64,000 nucleotides of DNA, from positions 930,001 to 994,000 of the forward strand of contig CALEDQ010000008.1 of assembly GCA_937949615.1 (NCBI GenBank). Direction: 5' to 3'. Each line of letters starts with the position of its first letter. The stretch's first letter is position 1. This document shows positions 17,479 through 24,311 of the stretch, in pieces. The stretch is from an uncultured bacterium. GTDB lineage: Bacteria > Muiribacteriota > Ozemobacteria > Ozemobacterales > Ozemobacteraceae. The notes below the pieces were generated by a model. That model was not told the origin of the DNA. It searched no databases and was given only the letters and a program-made list of their open reading frames with translations. The position numbers and the translations under genes were made by a program.

Positions 17479-17991
17479 ATGAATCGCAATCATGCCATAC
17501 TTCTTATCCTCGCGATTCTCAGCTTTCTGCTGATCAATCTTTTCATTCCTGATTCGCAGCCCGGCAGCATTTCGTCTCTCGAAGGGGTGACGCTGGCCAA
17601 TATCAACGGGCAGCAGTTCAGACTCGCCGGGCAGTTTACCGAAAAGCCGATGCTGCTGGTGTTCTGGTCGGTCACCTGTGGCACCTGCATTGAAGAGATT
17701 CCTTTTATCATACGCCTGCACGAAACCCTGCAAAGCCGCATGACGGTGATCGGGTTGCATCCGCCGGGCTTTCCGCTGAAGAAGATTCAGCGTTTCATCA
17801 AAAAATTTCCGCAGCAGATTCCATATCTGGTCGCCATCGACGAACAGAGCACTCTGATCCGCAATTACAACGTCAGCGTTCTGCCGCGCACCCTGCTGAT
17901 CGACCGCCAGGGCAAGATTCTCTACGACCACCTTGGCTACGACCCCGCCAAAGAAAAGGAAATCGAAGATGCCATCAGCAAACTTCTGTAA
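17479..17991 (+). CDS. TlpA/ResA-like thiol-disulfide oxidoreductase
   Basis: The 170-residue product has one N-terminal membrane anchor (HAILLILAILSFLLINLFI) and a thioredoxin-like domain outside the cytoplasm. The active site is CGTC within FWSVTCGTCIEEIP near residue 72, and the cis-proline strand SVLPRTLLIDRQG lies near residue 137. TlpA/ResA proteins reduce apocytochrome cysteines before heme attachment, which fits the multiheme cytochrome gene three kilobases downstream. It starts four bases after the RDD gene and overlaps the next gene by 23 bases. Confidence 0.88.
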   Translation: MNRNHAILLILAILSFLLINLFIPDSQPGSISSLEGVTLANINGQQFRLAGQFTEKPMLLVFWSVTCGTCIEEIPFIIRLHETLQSRMTVIGLHPPGFPLKKIQRFIKKFPQQIPYLVAIDEQSTLIRNYNVSVLPRTLLIDRQGKILYDHLGYDPAKEKEIEDAISKLL

Positions 17992-18553
17992 AACCCTGCT
18001 CGCCACTCTGCTGGTCTGCCTGTTTTCGGTCTCACTGCAGGCCTCGATGCCAGTAATCAGCTCAGGAAACAGCGAGCCATCGCGCCTGCTTCAGCCCGGC
18101 ACGCCGGCGCCAACCTGTCGCCTGACCGACACGGGCGGCAGCGAACAGACTTTTCCCGCAGCCGGCAGCTGGAACATCATTTTCTACTGGTCACTGTTCT
18201 GCCATTCATGCCTTGAAGAGATACCCGAAGCCCAGAACCGCATCATGGCACTAAATCGACCCGATCTCAAAACCTGGTTCGTTTCGCTCGACACCGAAAA
18301 AATGCAGAAAGCACTGCTCAATTTTTGCCAGAAACGCGACCTGAAGCTGCCGGTGCTCATGGAAAGAGTTGCCTCTGACACATGGGTAACCGCAGATCAG
18401 TGGGGCGTTGTGTCGACACCGTCGGTTTTTGTTGTTGCGCCAGACGGCAAAGTCGCGTATTCTCATCAGGGGCCCAGCGATTTAGACGAATTCTTTGCAG
18501 GCCTGGCCGCGATGGCCGCATCGGGTTCAGCCGATCTGGCCGGCGAGAGGTAA
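17969..18553 (+). CDS. Exported thioredoxin-like protein
   Basis: I start this at the ATG at 17969, seven bases after AAGGA and opening a signal peptide (MPSANFCKTLLATLLVCLF). The 194 residues hold a TlpA-type thioredoxin fold with a CHSC active site in YWSLFCHSCLEEIPEA near residue 74, and the cis-proline strand GVVSTPSVFVVAPDG near 146. It is a second paralogue-like periplasmic thiol oxidoreductase directly after the first, so the two may work as an electron relay or on different substrates. An earlier in-frame start at 17933 would overlap further and shows no ribosome binding site. Confidence 0.85.
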   Translation: MPSANFCKTLLATLLVCLFSVSLQASMPVISSGNSEPSRLLQPGTPAPTCRLTDTGGSEQTFPAAGSWNIIFYWSLFCHSCLEEIPEAQNRIMALNRPDLKTWFVSLDTEKMQKALLNFCQKRDLKLPVLMERVASDTWVTADQWGVVSTPSVFVVAPDGKVAYSHQGPSDLDEFFAGLAAMAASGSADLAGER

Positions 18554-18554
18554 G

Positions 18555-19532
18555 ATGTTCGAAAAAATTACAGTCATCGACAACCATGAAATGCTGCTCG
18601 TGTCACAACGGGCGGTTTTTATGTTTATCGGTTTTCTGCTGTTGATGACTTTTGCACTGATGAGCTTTTTTCTCTGGGCCGATTTCGACTCTATTCTCGG
18701 GCGCAAGCACCTGGCGATGAAAGTTGGTCAGACCAGCATCAGTCTCGCAGAACTCAAAAAGATTCAAAACGTATCCGGAATCAGGGCAAAGAAACTTTCT
18801 GAAGCAGCCTTTGCCACCGACTTTTTCGAAACCCTGCTGCTGGCCGAAGGCGCGCGCCAAAACGGCCTCGACCGCAAGCCAGAATTTCAGCAGAAAATCA
18901 CTGATTTTGCTGCAGCCGGCAGAAATGACACCGATGACGATGCGGTCGCCCGCGCCGCCTTTCTTATCGAAGAGCTTGCCGAAGCAGAGCGCCAGCATCT
19001 TTTCAGCCAGCCGGCAGCGACTGCGAACGAAACTGAAACCACCGGCATGCCCATTACCGCAACACCGAGAGTGCGGCTGCATTTAAAGACAATTCTTATC
19101 GCTGATGCTGCCTCGGCAACCGAAATTCTCGCACAGCACACAAGCGGCACCAGCTTTGCAGAACTCAACGCCAGTCACAGCATTTCGCTGTATAAAGGCG
19201 TTGGCGGCGATATCGGCTGGAAGTCGGAAACAGATCTGCCTGAAGGCGTATTTGCAAAACTTCTCGACCGCGAGCCGGGAGTTCTGACTGAAGGGTTTTC
19301 CGATCAGGCCGGCACTCATCTTTATCTGGTCAGCGCCCGCCCCGAAGAAGATCCGGCAGTCGCTACCCGCTCACAGCGTGAACAGAAGCTGCGCGAAAGC
19401 CGTAAGTCAAGATTAATGCGGCATCTGATCGAACTGAGAAACAAGATCGACTACTGGATAAACCCGATTTTGCAGATAAAATGCCAGGTAACCCCCGGGC
19501 AAAAAACCCCTGATTCTGCCGAAAACCGTTAA
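18555..19532 (+). CDS. Membrane-anchored PpiC/parvulin-type peptidyl-prolyl isomerase
   Basis: The start is the ATG at 18555 after GAGAGG, one base past the preceding stop. The 325-residue protein has an N-terminal anchor (FMFIGFLLLMTFALMSFFLW), a helical SurA/PrsA-like domain, and a parvulin domain at about residues 175-265. That domain starts with VRLHLKTILIAD, contains FAELNASHSIS and the conserved GGDIGW turn, and ends with THLYLVSARPEE. It likely folds exported proteins in the periplasm, here in a cluster with cytochrome and thiol-redox genes. The C-terminal tail is basic and helical. Confidence 0.85.
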   Translation: MFEKITVIDNHEMLLVSQRAVFMFIGFLLLMTFALMSFFLWADFDSILGRKHLAMKVGQTSISLAELKKIQNVSGIRAKKLSEAAFATDFFETLLLAEGARQNGLDRKPEFQQKITDFAAAGRNDTDDDAVARAAFLIEELAEAERQHLFSQPAATANETETTGMPITATPRVRLHLKTILIADAASATEILAQHTSGTSFAELNASHSISLYKGVGGDIGWKSETDLPEGVFAKLLDREPGVLTEGFSDQAGTHLYLVSARPEEDPAVATRSQREQKLRESRKSRLMRHLIELRNKIDYWINPILQIKCQVTPGQKTPDSAENR

Positions 19533-19545
19533 GGAGCCCTTTTCT

Positions 19546-20097
19546 ATGGACAAGAAATCGCGCAAACATTATTTGATATTGCCATCCTATCAGATCAGAC
19601 TGGTGGCGTTCATGTCACTGGTGCTGTTTATTGGCTCGATTCTGCACGGTTTCTTTCTCTACCGCATCACCAGCAAAAACATCCAGGAAGGCTTTCTGTC
19701 AGCCCACAACCGCCTGCGCTCGACCTGGGAAATATTAAAACCGGCCATCATTGTCACCAATGGCCTGAGTTTTCTGCTGATGTCGGTAATGCTGCTGATT
19801 CTGACGATTTTTATCTCGCACCGCCTGATCGGGCCAATGTTCAAAGTTGCCGGGCAGCTCAAGAAAATTTCGGCCGGTAATCTGCAGCACGCCTCGCTGC
19901 GCCTGCGTGAAGGCGATGAGGGGCAGGTTCTCTGCGAAGCGGTCAACGAACTGCAGGACAAATACCGCCAGCGCTTCATCAAGCTGCGTAAACTGCGCGC
20001 CGGCCTCGATGAAGGCAAACCAGACCCTGAACAGCTGAAAACCCAAATCGACGATATTCTCGGCGAAATCGAACTCGACGAAACCAGCCAGGCATGA
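19546..20097 (+). CDS. Two-helix HAMP-domain membrane protein
   Basis: The 183-residue protein has two membrane helices (about residues 20-40 and 62-90), a short periplasmic loop and a HAMP domain beginning SHRLIGPMFKVAGQLKKISAGNL near residue 90. A coiled coil follows, with no kinase, cyclase or methyl-accepting output domain. AAGGAG lies before the ATG. Its stop overlaps the cytochrome start (ATGA), so the two are translationally coupled. Stand-alone HAMP proteins with this layout occur beside multiheme cytochromes; a sensory or adaptor role is an inference. Confidence 0.8.
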   Translation: MDKKSRKHYLILPSYQIRLVAFMSLVLFIGSILHGFFLYRITSKNIQEGFLSAHNRLRSTWEILKPAIIVTNGLSFLLMSVMLLILTIFISHRLIGPMFKVAGQLKKISAGNLQHASLRLREGDEGQVLCEAVNELQDKYRQRFIKLRKLRAGLDEGKPDPEQLKTQIDDILGEIELDETSQA

Positions 20098-21524
20098 AAC
20101 CGACCTCTGCGAAATTCAAGCTGCTCGCCACCTTCGGGATTGGCATTCTGTTTGCGACAGTTGCATCAAACAACAGTCTTTTTGCCGCCGATCATCAGAA
20201 AATGGCCGAAGAAACTGGCTGTTTCACCTGTCATTACATGCCGCCAGAGACAGGGCAAAAGGCAACAACCGCCGAAACCAGAGTTGACCCGCGCCTGAAA
20301 AAGGGTGCCGGACAATGGTGTGTCAGTTGCCACGCCATGGAATCGATGACCCTGCACCCGACCGGCATAAAAGTAACTGCCGGCACAGGGCTGCCACTCG
20401 AAGACGGTGAGTTCATGAGCTGTCTTACCTGCCATTCACCGCATGCCGCACCAATAGCTTCACAACCATGGGCTCCGCTGGCGATCAGCCCGAGCAGCAA
20501 CGACAGCTTCAGCACTTACCTGCTGAATCACCCAAATAATGAGGGGCAGCTGTGCGCAAAATGCCATCCGGCCGGCACTGATATTTTTCAGGGCAGCATG
20601 CACAGCCCGAAAGCTTTCGACAACCGCAATTACGCAGGCTCAGAGTCATGCAAAGAGTGTCACCTCGACATCTACGACCAGTGGAAAATAAGCCCGCACG
20701 CTCGCATGACGCGACGTTTCAGAAACCTCGACACCCAGAAGGAAATTCCGATAGAAGATCTCGGAGTGCCGCGTGAAAAAATCGCCTGGGTACTTGGCTC
20801 ACACTATGTTCACCGTTTTGTCGCCGAAGCCAGCGGCACCCTGGTTGTGCTGCCAAAAATCTGGGATCTCAACAAAAAAGAATGGCTGCCGGTAAACGAT
20901 TACGGCTGGCGATCACGTTACTGGCTCAAACAGTGTGCCGGCTGCCATACTACCGGCTTTTCGGCCGAAAACGACAGCTTTGCCGAAGCCGGAGTCGGCT
21001 GCGAGGCCTGCCATGGGCCAGGTCTGAATCACATCAGAACCAGATCGCCAGAGTATATAACTTCTTTAAAAAGCATGACACCCGAGCGCCAGGAAATGAT
21101 CTGCACTTCATGCCATACCTCCGGTATCGACAACAGCGGGCAGTATAACTTTCCGGTCGGCTACAGGCCCGGTGACAACCTGATGGACTTTTTCTCGGGT
21201 CTAACACCCAAACCCGGCCAGTCACCAGAAAATTTTCACGGCGACGAAACCTACGAAGACCGCAAACGTCAGTGGGAATTTTTAAAATCACGGTTTTTCC
21301 TGGCAACCGGTCTCACCTGTGATTACTGCCAGAATTTCCGCGATATCAAAACCGAAAACAACTCGCAGTATCTGAACCAGGATCAATACTGCCTCACCTG
21401 CCACACAGACCAGAAAGACCACCCGCCCGAATCGCCCGGCACCAACTGCATTGTCTGCCATCAGCCGACCCGGCATCTGAACGGCCGCCTTTCGGTTCAC
21501 GACCATCGCTTCAAATTCGAATAA
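20094..21524 (+). CDS. Multiheme c-type cytochrome, ten CXXCH plus one CXXCQ
   Basis: The 476-residue exported protein has a signal peptide ending near SLFAADHQ. I count ten heme-attachment motifs: CFTCH, CVSCH, CLTCH, CAKCH, CKECH, CAGCH, CEACH, CTSCH, CLTCH and CIVCH. An eleventh site reads CDYCQ near residue 408, lacking the proximal histidine. The centre resembles the cytochrome c554/c-prime type (GSESCKECHLDIYDQWK..PHARM, then VGCEACHGPG). The role is likely periplasmic electron transfer, with a possible catalytic function not deducible from sequence. It is the last gene before the promoter of the heme biosynthesis run, and the neighbours supply thiol reduction and folding. Confidence 0.9.
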   Translation: MKPTSAKFKLLATFGIGILFATVASNNSLFAADHQKMAEETGCFTCHYMPPETGQKATTAETRVDPRLKKGAGQWCVSCHAMESMTLHPTGIKVTAGTGLPLEDGEFMSCLTCHSPHAAPIASQPWAPLAISPSSNDSFSTYLLNHPNNEGQLCAKCHPAGTDIFQGSMHSPKAFDNRNYAGSESCKECHLDIYDQWKISPHARMTRRFRNLDTQKEIPIEDLGVPREKIAWVLGSHYVHRFVAEASGTLVVLPKIWDLNKKEWLPVNDYGWRSRYWLKQCAGCHTTGFSAENDSFAEAGVGCEACHGPGLNHIRTRSPEYITSLKSMTPERQEMICTSCHTSGIDNSGQYNFPVGYRPGDNLMDFFSGLTPKPGQSPENFHGDETYEDRKRQWEFLKSRFFLATGLTCDYCQNFRDIKTENNSQYLNQDQYCLTCHTDQKDHPPESPGTNCIVCHQPTRHLNGRLSVHDHRFKFE

Positions 21525-21553
21525 CCCACCAGCGACTTTTACTTTTTGCGGCG

Positions 21554-21582
21554 TTGTACTTTGGTGGGTGATGTGCTAGTAT
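21554..21582 (+). promoter_or_regulatory. Predicted promoter of the hemX-met8-hemA-hemC operon
   Basis: TTGTAC at 21554-21559 and TAGTAT at 21577-21582 are 17 bases apart. The first ATG is only ten bases after the -10 box, so the transcript would have almost no leader. Confidence 0.55.
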
Positions 21583-21592
21583 CGTTGGCAAG

Positions 21593-22408
21593 ATGCAGGT
21601 TCTTTTGCTCGCAACACTGGCCGGATACGTGCTGGCAACCTTCTTTCGCGTCAGAGAAAAGGTTGCCGGTCAATCATTTCGGCACCACTCAACTTTTTCA
21701 CTGGCACTGGGGCTGACCTGCAACGCGATTCTCGCCTTTCACAACTACACCAGCAGTGAGTTGCATCTGAACTATGAAACTCTTTTCATTGCCGGGTCGT
21801 TGAGTCTGGGTATAACGACCGCAATCATTGAACATGGGCTCAAGGAAACCTTTTTCAGCATCTTCAGCCTGCCCGGAAGCGTTGTATTGCTCTTCTGTTC
21901 GACCTTCGCCGACGGAACTCTTGCCGGCGGGCAATTTGCACAGCGCTGGTTCGCAGTGCATCTGCTGCTGTCGATTCTTGGTGAATGTTTCTTTCTTATC
22001 GCGGCCATTTCATCGGTGACCTATTTTTACGTGGTAAGAAGGCTGAAAAAAAAGAACCGGCTGCGCGCAGTCTTCTTTTTTCCGCCGCTCAACAGGCTCG
22101 ACGACCTGACCTGCAAACTGATCAGCGCCGGGGTAATTTTCTTTACCGCCGGTCTGGCAGCGGGCTTCTATGGCAACTATTCATATTTCGTCAGCTTTAG
22201 CCCGAGCTTCAAACATCTGTTTGCCCTTGCGGTTCTGGCATTCTACACTTTTATCATCATCGCCCGCAAACCTCTTAAAATCACCGGCACGCGTCTCGCG
22301 ACGCTGGCCATTGTCGGTTTTTTCCTGTCGCTTGGCCTGATTACGCTGCCCAACAATCAGGAACACTGGCAGCCAATGCTGAAGCAGACGCAGGAGGCAG
22401 GAAAATGA
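21593..22408 (+). CDS. HemX/CcsA-like cytochrome c assembly membrane protein
   Basis: The 271-residue product has about eight membrane helices and matches the CcsA/ResC/HemX group by topology. It has conserved histidines in RHHSTFSLALGL, FHNYTSS and FAVHLLLSILGE, and lies in the position HemX normally takes beside hemA. The tryptophan-rich WGxxWxWD heme-handling motif of true CcsA is replaced here (around NYSYFVSFSPSFKH), as in HemX proteins. HemX is thought to influence glutamyl-tRNA reductase levels or heme handling. There is no ribosome binding site, and the start sits about ten bases after a -10 box. It overlaps the next gene by four bases. Confidence 0.75.
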   Translation: MQVLLLATLAGYVLATFFRVREKVAGQSFRHHSTFSLALGLTCNAILAFHNYTSSELHLNYETLFIAGSLSLGITTAIIEHGLKETFFSIFSLPGSVVLLFCSTFADGTLAGGQFAQRWFAVHLLLSILGECFFLIAAISSVTYFYVVRRLKKKNRLRAVFFFPPLNRLDDLTCKLISAGVIFFTAGLAAGFYGNYSYFVSFSPSFKHLFALAVLAFYTFIIIARKPLKITGTRLATLAIVGFFLSLGLITLPNNQEHWQPMLKQTQEAGK

Positions 22409-23019
22409 GATATATGCCTCTGTTCTTCGACGTGACAGGCCGCGATGTTCTGATTATCGGCGGTGGCAGGGTAGCACTGCGCCGGGCCCGGCAGTTTTCT
22501 GATGCCGGCGCCAGACTGACTGTGGTCGCACCTGATATTCTTTCTGAATTCAGCAACCTGCCGGCAACGACTTTGCTCTGCCGGGGTGCGACAACCGAAG
22601 ACCTGCAGGCAGAATTCATATTTGCAATCATTGCCAGCAGCAATGCGACGGTAAACGCTGCCATTGCCGCAGCCTGCCGCGAGAAGAAAATTTTGTTCAA
22701 CCGCTGCGACAGCTTCAGCGACGGTGACTTTATCGGCGGCAGCCTGGTGACAAAAGGCGACATCATCTGTTCAACAATTGCGGGTGGCGTGCCGGCGGTT
22801 TCAAAATATCTGCAGAGCAGAATCGATGTCCTGATTCGCCCGGAACTGGTTGAACTGACCGCTGCTCTCGCCGAAATAAGACCACAGATAAAAGCTTCAG
22901 GGCTGCCCGAAACCGCCAAAGCGGAACTTCTAGGCAGATGGGTCACCGATGAGATTCTCGATCGCATAGCAAGCGAAGGCATCGAAAAAATACGAGAGGA
23001 GATAACTGCATGTCTCTGA
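22405..23019 (+). CDS. Precorrin-2 dehydrogenase / sirohydrochlorin ferrochelatase (Met8/CysG-N type)
   Basis: This NAD-dependent enzyme oxidises precorrin-2 to sirohydrochlorin, and Met8-type members also insert iron to give siroheme. The 204 residues show PLFFDVTGRDVLIIGGGRVALRR (Rossmann motif near residue 20), VVAPD near residue 47, and the catalytic region FNRCDSFSDGDFIGG near residue 101 with the conserved aspartate, then IICSTIAGGVPAVSKYL. The C-terminal SUMT domain of CysG is absent; that activity lies in the downstream fusion gene. It starts in an ATGA overlap with the HemX-like gene and overlaps hemA by ten bases. Confidence 0.92.
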   Translation: MRYMPLFFDVTGRDVLIIGGGRVALRRARQFSDAGARLTVVAPDILSEFSNLPATTLLCRGATTEDLQAEFIFAIIASSNATVNAAIAAACREKKILFNRCDSFSDGDFIGGSLVTKGDIICSTIAGGVPAVSKYLQSRIDVLIRPELVELTAALAEIRPQIKASGLPETAKAELLGRWVTDEILDRIASEGIEKIREEITACL

Positions 23020-24311
23020 TCGTATTTGGGCTCAACCACAAATCGGCGCCGGTTTCTATCCGCGAAAAACTGGCCCGTATCTGCGAAGTCAGAATTCCTG
23101 ACGTTGACGCCTGCAATCTTGAAGCGGTGCCGGTCTATACCTGCAACCGCGTCGAAGTTTACTATTCCGGGATTCATGGCGAAGCGAGAAAAAGCTTTTC
23201 AGCACTACTGGCCGCCAACCAGATCAACTTCGAAAATCTGGCGGGCTATTTTTACGAACATGCTGACGAAAACGCGGTCGGACACCTTTTTTCGGTCGCT
23301 GCCGGCCTTGATTCAATGATTTTAGGCGAAAATCAGATTCTGCATCAGATAAAAGAATCATACAAACATTCGACCAGTGAAGGCTATGTTGGCAAGCAGC
23401 TGCATCGCCTTTTTCAGAAAGCTCTTGAAGTCGGCAAAAAGGTACGCAGCGAAACCGCCATTTCCGAAAACCGTGTTTCAATAGCCTCTGCGGCCGTCGA
23501 TCTGGCCAGAAGTATCTTTGGCCCACTCAAGGCATCAAAAGCTCTGATCATCGGCGCCGGCGAAATGGCAAGTCTGGTTGCCGTGCATCTGCGCGAAAAT
23601 GGCGTTAAGAGTATGTTTTTTATCAACCGCACCCTCAGCAGCGCCGAAGAACTGGCCGAAAAATTCGATGGGCAGGCCCGGGCTTTTGAACAGCTCGACA
23701 AACTATTGCATGCCTGCGATATCGTCATTTCGTCGACGGCGGCGCCAACTGCAATAATCAGCCGCGAACGCATGGAAAAGGTCATGGCTGCCCGCAGCGA
23801 ACGGCCGCTGTTCATCATCGATATTGCGGTGCCAAGAGATTTTGAGCCTGACTGCCAGAACATCGGCAATATCTTCCTTTATGATGTCGACGATCTGCAG
23901 AACGTGGTCAACGAGAATATGTCACAGCGCAAGGTGGAAGCTGAGAAGGCGAAAGCGATCGTTCACTATGAAGCTTCGCAGTTTCAGATTTCATCTCAGG
24001 CTTTTACCGTCGTACCGCTTATCAGAAAGCTGCGCGAACAAACAGAGGCGCTACGTATCGCTGAAGTTGAAAAGTTTGCCGCCCAGCATCCAGAATTGAG
24101 CGAAGAGCTCAAACAGGCCTTCGATCAGTGCAGCAGGTCGCTGATGGCCAAATGGCTACACGGGCAGATAGTCGCGCTGAAAAATCAGGGATCGGCCGAT
24201 CTCGATCAACTCCGGATGATGTGCGAAATACTTGGCCTGTCACCTGACTGCCTGCCGGAATCGCCTTTGCGCAGCCTGCCGGAAAATCAGAGAAAGCGTG
24301 AATCAGCATGA
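23010..24311 (+). CDS. hemA: Glutamyl-tRNA reductase
   Basis: This is the first enzyme of the C5 pathway: it reduces glutamyl-tRNA with NADPH to glutamate-1-semialdehyde. The 433-residue protein has the usual three domains. The catalytic cysteine lies in VYTCNRVEVY near residue 50, GLDSMILGENQIL near residue 97, the Rossmann motif ALIIGAGEMASL near residue 180, and a C-terminal dimerisation helix region (LMAKWLHGQIVALK near 380). A GAGGAG ribosome binding site lies in the end of the previous gene. Its stop overlaps the fusion gene by four bases. Confidence 0.97.
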   Translation: MSLIVFGLNHKSAPVSIREKLARICEVRIPDVDACNLEAVPVYTCNRVEVYYSGIHGEARKSFSALLAANQINFENLAGYFYEHADENAVGHLFSVAAGLDSMILGENQILHQIKESYKHSTSEGYVGKQLHRLFQKALEVGKKVRSETAISENRVSIASAAVDLARSIFGPLKASKALIIGAGEMASLVAVHLRENGVKSMFFINRTLSSAEELAEKFDGQARAFEQLDKLLHACDIVISSTAAPTAIISRERMEKVMAARSERPLFIIDIAVPRDFEPDCQNIGNIFLYDVDDLQNVVNENMSQRKVEAEKAKAIVHYEASQFQISSQAFTVVPLIRKLREQTEALRIAEVEKFAAQHPELSEELKQAFDQCSRSLMAKWLHGQIVALKNQGSADLDQLRMMCEILGLSPDCLPESPLRSLPENQRKRESA

